Assembly: GCF_008364845.1 (NCBI RefSeq)
Contig: NZ_VTTP01000002.1
Coordinates: forward strand, 124,001 to 188,000
Direction of reading: 5' to 3'
Source: Actinotalea subterranea
GTDB taxonomy: Bacteria; Actinomycetota; Actinomycetes; Actinomycetales; Cellulomonadaceae
Length of the DNA stretch: 64,000 nt
In this document: one piece after another, positions 57,388-64,000 of the stretch
Numbering within the stretch: position 1 is the stretch's first letter
Layout of the letters: each line of letters starts with the position of its first letter
Notes under the pieces: model-generated
Databases searched by the model: none
Seen by the model: only the letters and a program-made list of their open reading frames with translations
What the model was told of the DNA's origin: nothing
Made by a program: the position numbers and the translations under genes

Positions 57388-57563
57388 GCGAATCGCCAGC
57401 CTGTCGACGACGAGAGGAACGCATCGGTGAAGACATCGGCCCAGCCGTCCGTGAGGGTCCCCTCCGGCCGGGGAGGCCGTGCGGTCGCTGTCGGCGCCGC
57501 CATTCATCCCCCGGTTCGACACCGCTGACACCAGGTCCACCAGCGGGCCTGCCAAGCAGGGCA

Positions 57564-57584
57564 ACTCAACGAAGAGGACGACTC
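57564..57584 (+). promoter_or_regulatory. RBS/leader block shared with first sugar-binding-protein gene
   Basis: ACTCAACGAAGAGGACGAC followed by TC precedes ATG 57585. Seventeen of the first 19 bases equal the block before the locus-1 binding-protein gene (3414-3432). GAAGAGG is the ribosome-binding site. Confidence 0.55.
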
Positions 57585-58883
57585 ATGAACACACGAAGGC
57601 TTCTGGTGCCGACGGCGCTGCTGATGGCCACCGCCCTACTCGCTGCCTGTAGCAGCGGCGGTGACACCGGCGGCGGCTCCGAGGGCGAGGGTGGCGACGT
57701 CACGCTGACGTTCTGGCACAACTCGACCACCGGACCGGGCAAGGAGTACTGGGACGAGACGGCGACCCAGTTCGAGGACGCCAACCCCGGCGTCACGGTC
57801 GAGATCCAGTCCATCCAGAACGAGGACATGGACGGAAAGCTCCAGACGGCGCTGAACTCCGGCGACGCACCTGACATCTTCATGGCGCGCGGCGGCGGCA
57901 AGCTCGCCGACATCGTCGAGGCGGGCCAGGCGCTCGACCTCACCGACCTGATCGCCGACGACGTCGAGGCGGCGGTCGGCGGCACGCTGAACGCGTTCAG
58001 CATCGACGGCAAGGTCTACGGCATGCCGACGTCCGTGCTGCCCGGCGGCATCTACTACAACAAGGCGATGTTCGAGCAGGCCGGCATCGAGGGCACGCCC
58101 GAGACCATGGCCGAGCTCGAGGACGCGGTCGCCAAGATCAAGGCGATCGGCGTCGAGCCCATCGCGCTCGGCGGCAAGGCCGCCTGGCCGGCAGCCCACT
58201 GGTACTACTTCTTCGCGCTGCGCACCTGCTCGCAGGAGGCCATGGAGACCGACGGCGCGGCCGTGAAGTTCGAGGACCCGTGCTGGACCAAGGCTGCGGA
58301 GGAGCTCCAGGCGTTCGCCGCCGTCGAGCCGTTCCACGAGGGCTTCCTGACGACCGACGCCCAGGGCAGCGCTGCCTCGTCCGCCGGCATGATCGCCAAC
58401 GAGCAGGCCGCCATGGAGCTCATGGGCGCCTGGAACCCGGGCGTCATCGCCGACCTCACGCCGGACAAGAAGCCCATGGAGGACCTGGGCTGGTTCCCGT
58501 TCCCGGCCGTCGAGGACGGCGAGGGTGACCCGAGCGCGATGATGGGTGGGGTCGACGGCTACGCCTGCTCGGCCGACGCTCCCGCCGAGGAGTGCGCCGC
58601 CTTCCTCAACTTCTTCATGTCGAAGGAGCGCCAGGAGGCCTACGCCGAGGCGTTCGTGACGCTGCCCGCGAGCCAGGAGGCTCAGGGCGTCGTGACCGAC
58701 CCCGCACTGCTCGACGTGCTCGCTGCGTACAACGACGCGGCGTACGTCCAGGTCTGGCTCGACACCCAGTTCGGCCAGAACGTCGGCAACGCGCTCAACG
58801 CGGGTGTCGTCGAGATGCTCGCTGGCAGCGGAACGCCTGAGGGCATCGTGACCGCGGTCAACGACGCGGCGGCCAAGGGCTAG
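57585..58883 (+). CDS. ABC transporter sugar-binding lipoprotein (CUT1, locus 2)
   Basis: Family-1 solute-binding protein of 432 aa. The signal peptide ends in lipobox LAAC with Cys22, then a Gly/Ser linker. The mature domain starts VTLTFWHNSTTGPGKEYWDETATQFEDANPGVTVE. Typical motifs are APDIFMARGGGKLADIVEAG and LPGGIYYNKAMFEQAGIEGTPETM. It should be anchored outside the membrane and hand an oligosaccharide to the permeases encoded right after it. The linked GH3 and GH43 enzymes suggest xylo-oligosaccharides as substrate. A pair of cysteines in RTCSQEA and DPCWTKA may form a disulfide. The start is fixed by GAAGAGG. Confidence 0.92.
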   Translation: MNTRRLLVPTALLMATALLAACSSGGDTGGGSEGEGGDVTLTFWHNSTTGPGKEYWDETATQFEDANPGVTVEIQSIQNEDMDGKLQTALNSGDAPDIFMARGGGKLADIVEAGQALDLTDLIADDVEAAVGGTLNAFSIDGKVYGMPTSVLPGGIYYNKAMFEQAGIEGTPETMAELEDAVAKIKAIGVEPIALGGKAAWPAAHWYYFFALRTCSQEAMETDGAAVKFEDPCWTKAAEELQAFAAVEPFHEGFLTTDAQGSAASSAGMIANEQAAMELMGAWNPGVIADLTPDKKPMEDLGWFPFPAVEDGEGDPSAMMGGVDGYACSADAPAEECAAFLNFFMSKERQEAYAEAFVTLPASQEAQGVVTDPALLDVLAAYNDAAYVQVWLDTQFGQNVGNALNAGVVEMLAGSGTPEGIVTAVNDAAAKG

Positions 58884-58888
58884 ATCTC

Positions 58889-59911
58889 ATGAGCGACTCC
58901 CTGGGCGAGAACACGCTCACCAAGACGTCGCCCGAGGGTCGCTCCCGGTCCGGGGGTGGTGCCGTCACGGCACCGCCCCCGGTTCGCCGGGGACGGCGTA
59001 AGGGGCCCGACTGGCGCAAGCACGCCGAGATCGCGCTCCTCTCCGGGCCTGCCGTCCTCATGTTCCTCGCGTTCGTCATCTTCCCGGTGATCATGGCGGC
59101 GTACTACGGGTTCTACCGGTGGAAGGGCTTCGGCCCGCCGACCGAGTTCGTCGGGTTCGACAACTACCTGGCGATCTTCCGGGACAGCACGTTCCACGAC
59201 GCCCTGCTGCACAACGGCTTCATCGTCGTGATGTCGCTGGTGCTGCAGGGGCCCGCGGCCATCGCGCTGGCGCTGCTCCTCAACCAGCGCATGCGCGGGC
59301 GTTCCCTGGTCCGGGTGCTCATCTTCGTGCCGTATGTCGTGTCCGAGGTGATCGTCGGGACCGGCTGGAGCCTCATGCTCCGCACGACCGGCGCGTTCAA
59401 CGCGCTCCTGGAGAACATCGGCCTCGAGTCGCTCCAGGTCGACTGGCTCGCCAACCCGGACGTCGCCCTGTGGTCCCTGATGATGATCATCACCTGGAAG
59501 TACATCGGGTTCGCGGTCATCCTGTTCCTCGCCGGGCTGCAGAGCATCCCCGAGGAGCTGTTCGAGGCGGCCGCCATCGACGGCGCGTCGTACTGGCAGA
59601 TCCAGCGGCGCATCACGCTGCCGCTGCTCGGCCCGACGATCCGCATCTGGGCGTTCCTGTCGATCATCGGCTCGATGCAGCTGTTCGACCTCGTCTACAT
59701 CATCTGGGGTCAGTACGTGGCCGCGACCGCGGGCACGTCGACGATGGCCACCTACATGGTCGTGAACGGCCGCAACGCAGGGAACTACGGCTTCGGCAAC
59801 GCTGTCGCGGTCGTACTGTTCCTGATCTCGTTGGTCGTCGCCCTGGTCTACCAGCGCTACGTGCTGCGCCGTGACACCGAGGGCGCGCTCACGGAAGGAA
59901 AGAAGAAGTGA
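58889..59911 (+). CDS. Sugar ABC transporter permease, MalF type (locus 2)
   Basis: Membrane permease of 340 aa. A basic cytoplasmic N-terminus (about 45 residues, PPVRRGRRKGPDWRKHAE) precedes the first helix LLSGPAVLMFLAFVIFPVIMAAYYGFY and about five more. The EAA loop facing the ATPase is LFEAAAIDGASYWQIQRRITLPLLGPT. It starts 5 bp after the binding-protein stop and overlaps the next permease by 4 nt (GTGA). No ATPase gene is in the locus. Confidence 0.92.
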   Translation: MSDSLGENTLTKTSPEGRSRSGGGAVTAPPPVRRGRRKGPDWRKHAEIALLSGPAVLMFLAFVIFPVIMAAYYGFYRWKGFGPPTEFVGFDNYLAIFRDSTFHDALLHNGFIVVMSLVLQGPAAIALALLLNQRMRGRSLVRVLIFVPYVVSEVIVGTGWSLMLRTTGAFNALLENIGLESLQVDWLANPDVALWSLMMIITWKYIGFAVILFLAGLQSIPEELFEAAAIDGASYWQIQRRITLPLLGPTIRIWAFLSIIGSMQLFDLVYIIWGQYVAATAGTSTMATYMVVNGRNAGNYGFGNAVAVVLFLISLVVALVYQRYVLRRDTEGALTEGKKK

Positions 59912-60798
59912 CCGCGAGCGCAGTAGCTGCACCACCACTCCCGGCGGAGCGGTCCGCCCGGCCCAAGCGCGGCGGAGGTCGCCTCGGGCGCAGCGGACCG
60001 ATGACCTACCTGATCGCGTTCTTCTTCGTCGGCATCTGCATCGGGCCGGTGGCGTACATCGTCATCGGCGGCTTCCGGAGCAACTCGCAGATCATCCGCG
60101 ACCCGGCGGGCTTCCCGAGCCCGTGGGAGGGCACCAACTACCTGAGCGTGCTCCAGAGCGAGATCTTCTGGCGCCAGATGGGCAACTCGGCCATCAGCGC
60201 GCTCGCCACGACCGCGGGCGTCGTCGTCCTGGGAGTCATGGCCAGCTACGTGCTCGCGCGCTACGAGTTCAAGGGCCGCACGGCGCTGTACTCGCTCTTC
60301 GCGGCAGGGCTGATGTTCCCGATGACGGTGGCGATCACGCCGCTGTACATCCTCGTCCGCGAGCTGGGCCTGATGAACAGCCTCCCGGGGATCATCCTCC
60401 CGCAGATCGCCTTCGCGCTGCCGACGACGATCATCATCCTCGTACCGTTCCTGCGGGCCATCCCGAAGGAGCTCGAGGAGGCGGCGGCCATCGACGGCGC
60501 GAGCCGGCTCGGCTTCTTCTTCCGGATGGTCGTCCCGCTGTCCCTGCCGGGCGTCATCACCACGGGGATCCTCGCGTTCATCGCGAGCTGGAACAGCTAC
60601 ATGCTTCCCCTGTTCATCCTCAACGACGAGACGGCGTACACGTTGCCGCTCGGCGTCCAGGCGTTCGCCGCGCAGTACTCCGTCGACACGGCGCGCGTGC
60701 TGGCCTTCACGTCCCTGTCCATGATCCCGGCGCTCATCTTCTTCTCGCTGTTCGAGCGGCGGATCGTCGGCGGTCTCACCGGGGCGGTCAAGGGCTGA
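59908..60798 (+). CDS. Sugar ABC transporter permease, MalG type (locus 2)
   Basis: Partner permease of 296 aa with about six membrane segments, the first being YLIAFFFVGICIGPVAYIVIGGF. The EAA loop is LEEAAAIDGASRLGFFFRMVVPLSLPG. The GTG start lies in the stop codon of the preceding permease (GTGA at 59908-59911). GGAAGGAAAGAAG just upstream serves as ribosome-binding site. It completes the transport channel of locus 2. The GH3 gene follows immediately, so transport and hydrolysis are co-expressed. Confidence 0.92.
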   Translation: MTASAVAAPPLPAERSARPKRGGGRLGRSGPMTYLIAFFFVGICIGPVAYIVIGGFRSNSQIIRDPAGFPSPWEGTNYLSVLQSEIFWRQMGNSAISALATTAGVVVLGVMASYVLARYEFKGRTALYSLFAAGLMFPMTVAITPLYILVRELGLMNSLPGIILPQIAFALPTTIIILVPFLRAIPKELEEAAAIDGASRLGFFFRMVVPLSLPGVITTGILAFIASWNSYMLPLFILNDETAYTLPLGVQAFAAQYSVDTARVLAFTSLSMIPALIFFSLFERRIVGGLTGAVKG

Positions 60799-60845
60799 TG
60801 CACGAGGTCGTGGCGGTGGGTTCACCCGAGAAGGAGAACGGTTCG

Positions 60846-63278
60846 GTGTCTCAGATGCTCACCGTGCAGCCCGAGGTGTCGGAGCGCGTCCGCGCGCTCG
60901 TGACGAGCATGACCCTCGAGGAGAAGCTCGCCCAGCTGGTGGGCTACTGGCTCGACCAGAACGGCACGGTCGCCCCGATGCAGTCCGAGATGGCTGCGGG
61001 CCAGGGCGACCCGGGCACACTGCCCGCGATCACGACCCACGGGATCGGCCACTACACGCGGGTGTACGGCACCCGCCCGGTCGACCCGGTCGAGCGGGCC
61101 GCCTGGCTCTGGGCGGAGCAGCGTCGCCTGAAGCGGGAGACCCGGCTGGGCATCCCCGCGCTGGTCCACGAGGAGTGCCTCACGGGTCTCGCGGCGTGGC
61201 GCGCGGCGACCTTCCCGACGCCGCTGGCGTGGGGGGCCTCGTTCGACCCCGAACTGGTCCGCGAGATGGCCGTGGCGATCGGTGACTCGATGCGTGCCCT
61301 CGGCGTGCACCAGGGACTCGCACCGGTCCTCGACGTCGTGCGCGACCCGCGCTGGGGCCGTGTCGACGAGTGCATCGGCGAGGACCCGTACCTGGTCGGG
61401 ACCGTCGGGACGTCGTTCGTCCGGGGGCTCCAGGACGCGGGGGTCCACGCGACCCTCAAGCACTTCGTCGGCTACTCGGGCTCGCGCGGCGGACGCAACC
61501 ACGCGCCCGTGAGCGCGGGGCCGCGTGAGGTCGCGGACGTGTTCCTGCCCCCGTTCGAGATGGCCGTGCTCGACGGCGGCGCCCGTTCGGTCATGAACGC
61601 GTACACCGAGATCGACGGCATCCCCGTGGCGGCGACCCCGCAGTACCTCACGGATGTGCTGCGCGGTCGCTGGGGCTTCGACGGGGTCGTGGTCGCGGAC
61701 TACTTCGCGGTCGCCTTCCTCGAGGTCATGCACCGCGTCGCGGCCGACCGCGGCGAGGCCGCGGCGCAGGCCCTCGTGGCCGGCATCGACGTCGAGCTGC
61801 CGTCGGGCGACGCGTACCTCGAGCCGCTCGCGGAGCGGGTGCGCTCGGGTGCGCTCGACGAGGCGTACGTCGACCGGGCCGTGCTGCGCGCCCTGAGCCA
61901 GAAGGAGGCCCTGGGCCTCCTCGAGCCGGGTGCGTTCGAGGACGACCCGCCCTCGGCGGTCGACCTCGACTCGCCGCGCCACCGCGACCTCGCCCGCCGC
62001 CTCGCGGACGAGTCGCTCGTCCTGCTGGCCAACGACGGGGTCCTCCCGCTGAACCGCTGGGAGACGCCGCCGGCGCAGGTCGCGGTCATCGGGCCCAACG
62101 CGGACCGGGGCGAGGCCCTCATGGGCTGCTACTCGTTCGTCAACCACGTCCTGGCCCACCACCCGGACGTGCCGACGGGCCTGGAGATCCCGACGGTGGC
62201 AGACGCGCTGCGGGCGACCTTCGGGGACGCGGGCATGCCGGACGCGGACGTCGTCGTGGCCGAGGGCTGCCAGGTCGAGGGCGACGACACGTCGGGCTTC
62301 GACGAGGCCGTCGCGGCGGCTGCTGCCGCGGACGTCGCGGTCGTGGTCGTCGGTGACCAGGCCGGGCTGTTCGGCCGGGGCACCGTGGGCGAGGGGAACG
62401 ACGTGGAGTCGCTCGAGCTGCCCGGTCGGCAGCGCGAGCTCGTCGAGGCCGTGCTCGCCACGGGTACGCCCGTGGTGATGGTGCTGCTCACGGGCCGTCC
62501 GTACGCGATCGGGTGGGCCCTCGACGGCGAGGGCCCGCGCCCTGGTGCCGTGCTGCAGGCGTTCTTCCCGGGCGAGGCGGGCGGTCTCGCGATCGCTGAC
62601 GTCCTGACCGGTCGGGTCAACCCCTCGGGACGCCTGCCCGTGTCGCTGCCCCGCACGTCGGGGTCGCAGCCCTACTCCTACCTCCAGCCGGTGCTCGGCG
62701 GGCCGTCCGACGTGACGGCCGCGGACCCGACCCCGGTGCGTGCCTTCGGCTTCGGCCTCTCCTACACCACGTTCGGGTACTCCGACCTGGTGGTCGACGC
62801 GCAGGTGCAGGCCGGCGAGGAGCTCGCGGCAGCCGTCACGGTGACGAACACGGGCGCGGTCGCTGGCACGGAGGTCGTGCAGCTCTACGGGCACGACGCG
62901 GTCGCGTCGGTGACCCGGCCGGTGGCGCAGCTGCTGGGCTACACGCGGGTCACGCTCGGCCCCGGCGAGTCGGCACGCGTGAGGTTCGCGGTCCCGACGA
63001 CGCGCTTCGCGTTCTCCGACCGGAGGATGGTGCGCATCGTGGAGCCGGGCGACGTCGAGGTCTGGGTCGGGTCGGACGCCGCGGCGTCGGCCGTGTCCTC
63101 AGGCCCCGTGTCGACGGGGGGCACCACGGGTGGCGCGATCCCGAGCGCTGCGAAGGGCGCCGCGACCGGCGCACCGGGCTCGGCCACGCACCGCGCCGTC
63201 GTGGCGATCACCGGCCCGGTCCACGAGGTCACGACCGCGGACGCGCGCTGGGTGCAGGCGTCGGTCGACGGCGCATGA
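60846..63278 (+). CDS. Beta-glycosidase, GH3 (beta-xylosidase or beta-glucosidase)
   Basis: Intracellular retaining glycosidase of 810 aa. The N-terminal barrel opens VRALVTSMTLEEKLAQLVGYW. It includes LAPVLDVVRDPRWGRVDECIGEDPYL and LKHFVGYSGSRGGRNHAP. The nucleophile is D285 in GFDGVVVADYFAV, where most family members have SDW or SDY. The second domain (ESLVLLANDGVLPLN, VAVIGPNAD) and a C-terminal fibronectin-III-like domain (GYTRVTLGPGESARVRFAVP) follow. A Ser/Gly/Ala-rich tail of about 50 residues ends it. No signal peptide is seen. GTG 60846 is preferred because AAGGAG lies 9 nt upstream; ATG 60798, overlapping the permease stop, would add 16 residues. Linkage to GH43 favours xylo-oligosaccharide cleavage. 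Confidence 0.9.
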   Translation: MSQMLTVQPEVSERVRALVTSMTLEEKLAQLVGYWLDQNGTVAPMQSEMAAGQGDPGTLPAITTHGIGHYTRVYGTRPVDPVERAAWLWAEQRRLKRETRLGIPALVHEECLTGLAAWRAATFPTPLAWGASFDPELVREMAVAIGDSMRALGVHQGLAPVLDVVRDPRWGRVDECIGEDPYLVGTVGTSFVRGLQDAGVHATLKHFVGYSGSRGGRNHAPVSAGPREVADVFLPPFEMAVLDGGARSVMNAYTEIDGIPVAATPQYLTDVLRGRWGFDGVVVADYFAVAFLEVMHRVAADRGEAAAQALVAGIDVELPSGDAYLEPLAERVRSGALDEAYVDRAVLRALSQKEALGLLEPGAFEDDPPSAVDLDSPRHRDLARRLADESLVLLANDGVLPLNRWETPPAQVAVIGPNADRGEALMGCYSFVNHVLAHHPDVPTGLEIPTVADALRATFGDAGMPDADVVVAEGCQVEGDDTSGFDEAVAAAAAADVAVVVVGDQAGLFGRGTVGEGNDVESLELPGRQRELVEAVLATGTPVVMVLLTGRPYAIGWALDGEGPRPGAVLQAFFPGEAGGLAIADVLTGRVNPSGRLPVSLPRTSGSQPYSYLQPVLGGPSDVTAADPTPVRAFGFGLSYTTFGYSDLVVDAQVQAGEELAAAVTVTNTGAVAGTEVVQLYGHDAVASVTRPVAQLLGYTRVTLGPGESARVRFAVPTTRFAFSDRRMVRIVEPGDVEVWVGSDAAASAVSSGPVSTGGTTGGAIPSAAKGAATGAPGSATHRAVVAITGPVHEVTTADARWVQASVDGA

Positions 63279-64000
63279 CGGCCGTCCGCAACCCGATCCT
63301 GCCCGGGTGCTACCCGGACCCGTCGATCTGCCGGGTGGGTGACGACTTCTACCTGGTCACGTCCACGTTCGAGTACCTGCCGGGGCTCCCGGTCTTCCGG
63401 AGCCGGGACCTGGCCACGTGGGAGCAGATCGGGCACGTCGTCGACCGCCCGGGGCAGCTCGACTACGCGGGCATCGCCTCGTCCGGGGGCCTGTACGCGC
63501 CGACGCTGCGGTACCATCGCGGGGTCTTCTGGGTCGTGTGCACGCTCGTGGACCAGGCCGACCCGAGCCGCGGCGGCAACTTCGTGATGACCGCGACGGA
63601 CCCCGCGGGCCCGTGGTCGGACCCCACGTGGCTCGGTGTCGCGGGCATCGACCCGTCGCTGTTCTTCGACGACGACGACCGCGCGTGGGTGCACGGCACG
63701 CGTCTCGTGGACGAGCCCGAGTGGCACGACCAGACCGAGGTCTGGGTCCGTGAGCTCGACCTCGAGACCCGGCAGCTCGTCGGGCCCGAGCACGTGCTGT
63801 GGAGCGGCGCGGTGCGTGGTGCGGTCTGGGCCGAGGGCCCGCACCTGTACAAGGTCGACGGCACGTACTACCTGCTCGCGGCCGAGGGCGGGACGGACTT
63901 CCACCACGCGGTCTCGGTGGCGCGCGCGTCGGCCGTCACGGGCCCCTACGAGGGCTGCCGCGGGAACCCCGTGCTCACGCACCGGCACCTCGGCCGCGGG
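63275..64000 (+). CDS. Beta-xylosidase, GH43 (xynB type), 3'-truncated by window edge
   Basis: Inverting glycosidase releasing xylose from xylo-oligosaccharides. 242 codons are visible before the window ends; the family usually has about 530-550. The five-bladed propeller opens NPILPGCYPDPSICRVGDDFYLVTSTFEYLPG. Catalytic residues are D15 in YPDPS (base), D126 in GIDPSLFFDDDD (pKa modulator) and E187 in WAEGPHLYKVDGTYYLLAAEGGT (acid). Each is one position beyond those I recall for Selenomonas SXA (D14, D127 and E186, allowing a one-residue gap). The ATG overlaps the GH3 stop (ATGA at 63275-63278). No signal peptide, so it acts on imported sugars. Confidence 0.93.
   Translation, partial: MTAVRNPILPGCYPDPSICRVGDDFYLVTSTFEYLPGLPVFRSRDLATWEQIGHVVDRPGQLDYAGIASSGGLYAPTLRYHRGVFWVVCTLVDQADPSRGGNFVMTATDPAGPWSDPTWLGVAGIDPSLFFDDDDRAWVHGTRLVDEPEWHDQTEVWVRELDLETRQLVGPEHVLWSGAVRGAVWAEGPHLYKVDGTYYLLAAEGGTDFHHAVSVARASAVTGPYEGCRGNPVLTHRHLGRG

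Noticed and set aside
57318-57564. Longer lacI reading frame starting near 57564
   Set aside because: The extra 82 codons cross the operator and opposing promoter, show no LacI homology, and the helix-turn-helix begins right after ATG 57318.

Overview
This window is a high-GC chromosomal segment from an actinobacterium. Gene content and style point to Cellulomonas or a close Cellulomonadaceae relative. The signs are several plant-cell-wall glycosidases, LacI-family regulators beside CUT1 sugar ABC transporters, a GlgE-type glycogen pathway, and the actinobacterial gene order etfBA - cysteine desulfurase - mnmA - MetE-like gene - ligA - gatCAB. I see no mobile element, phage gene, CRISPR array, rRNA or tRNA. 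Base composition looks even throughout, so there is no obvious foreign island.

Layout. 1-1892: the 3' end of pdxH, then nagA. 2066-9177: sugar locus 1, with tandem LacI operators, lacI, lipoprotein sugar-binding protein, two permeases and a YicI-type GH31 alpha-xylosidase. 9216-11982: a second lacI divergent from a GH1 beta-glucosidase. 12076-14927: a small cysteine/histidine protein, a HAD phosphatase and two alpha/beta-hydrolases. 14981-21731: a poorly characterised cell-envelope or cytoskeleton-like block. It has a 142-aa unknown overlapping a DivIVA-like 799-aa coiled-coil protein on the minus strand. Divergent from these are a two-TM Pro-rich protein, a lipoprotein and a cysteine-less thioredoxin/TPR protein.

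21801-36527: alpha-glucan metabolism, with glgE-treS-mak-glgB (minus strand), divergent glgP, a flavoprotein dehydrogenase and glgX. 36758-46599: etfB-etfA, a phosphotransferase, cysteine desulfurase, mnmA, a MetE-like gene, ligA and a GNAT gene. 46657-49422: an unknown gene, then a NarL-type response regulator and its histidine kinase. 49546-52957: gatC-gatA-gatB. 53012-56238: a GNAT gene, a 2-hydroxyacid dehydrogenase and a POT peptide transporter. 56311-64000: sugar locus 2, with lacI divergent from a sugar-binding protein, two permeases, a GH3 glycosidase and a GH43 beta-xylosidase that runs off the right edge.

How the genes fit together. Both sugar loci encode uptake of an oligosaccharide followed by cytoplasmic hydrolysis. 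Neither has its own ABC ATPase, so a shared MsmK/UgpC-type ATPase elsewhere is inferred. Locus 1 (alpha-xylosidase plus nearby beta-glucosidase) suits xyloglucan fragments such as isoprimeverose. Locus 2 (GH3 plus GH43) suits xylo-oligosaccharides. The glycogen block holds the whole TreS-Mak-GlgE-GlgB route from trehalose to branched alpha-glucan, plus phosphorylase and debranching enzymes. Many genes lack a Shine-Dalgarno sequence but have a -10-like hexamer 6-8 nt before the start codon, which suggests widespread leaderless transcription. The least explained items are the hendecad-repeat coiled-coil protein with its partners (14981-21731), the cysteine-free MetE-like protein between mnmA and ligA, and several strong palindromes in regulatory gaps.
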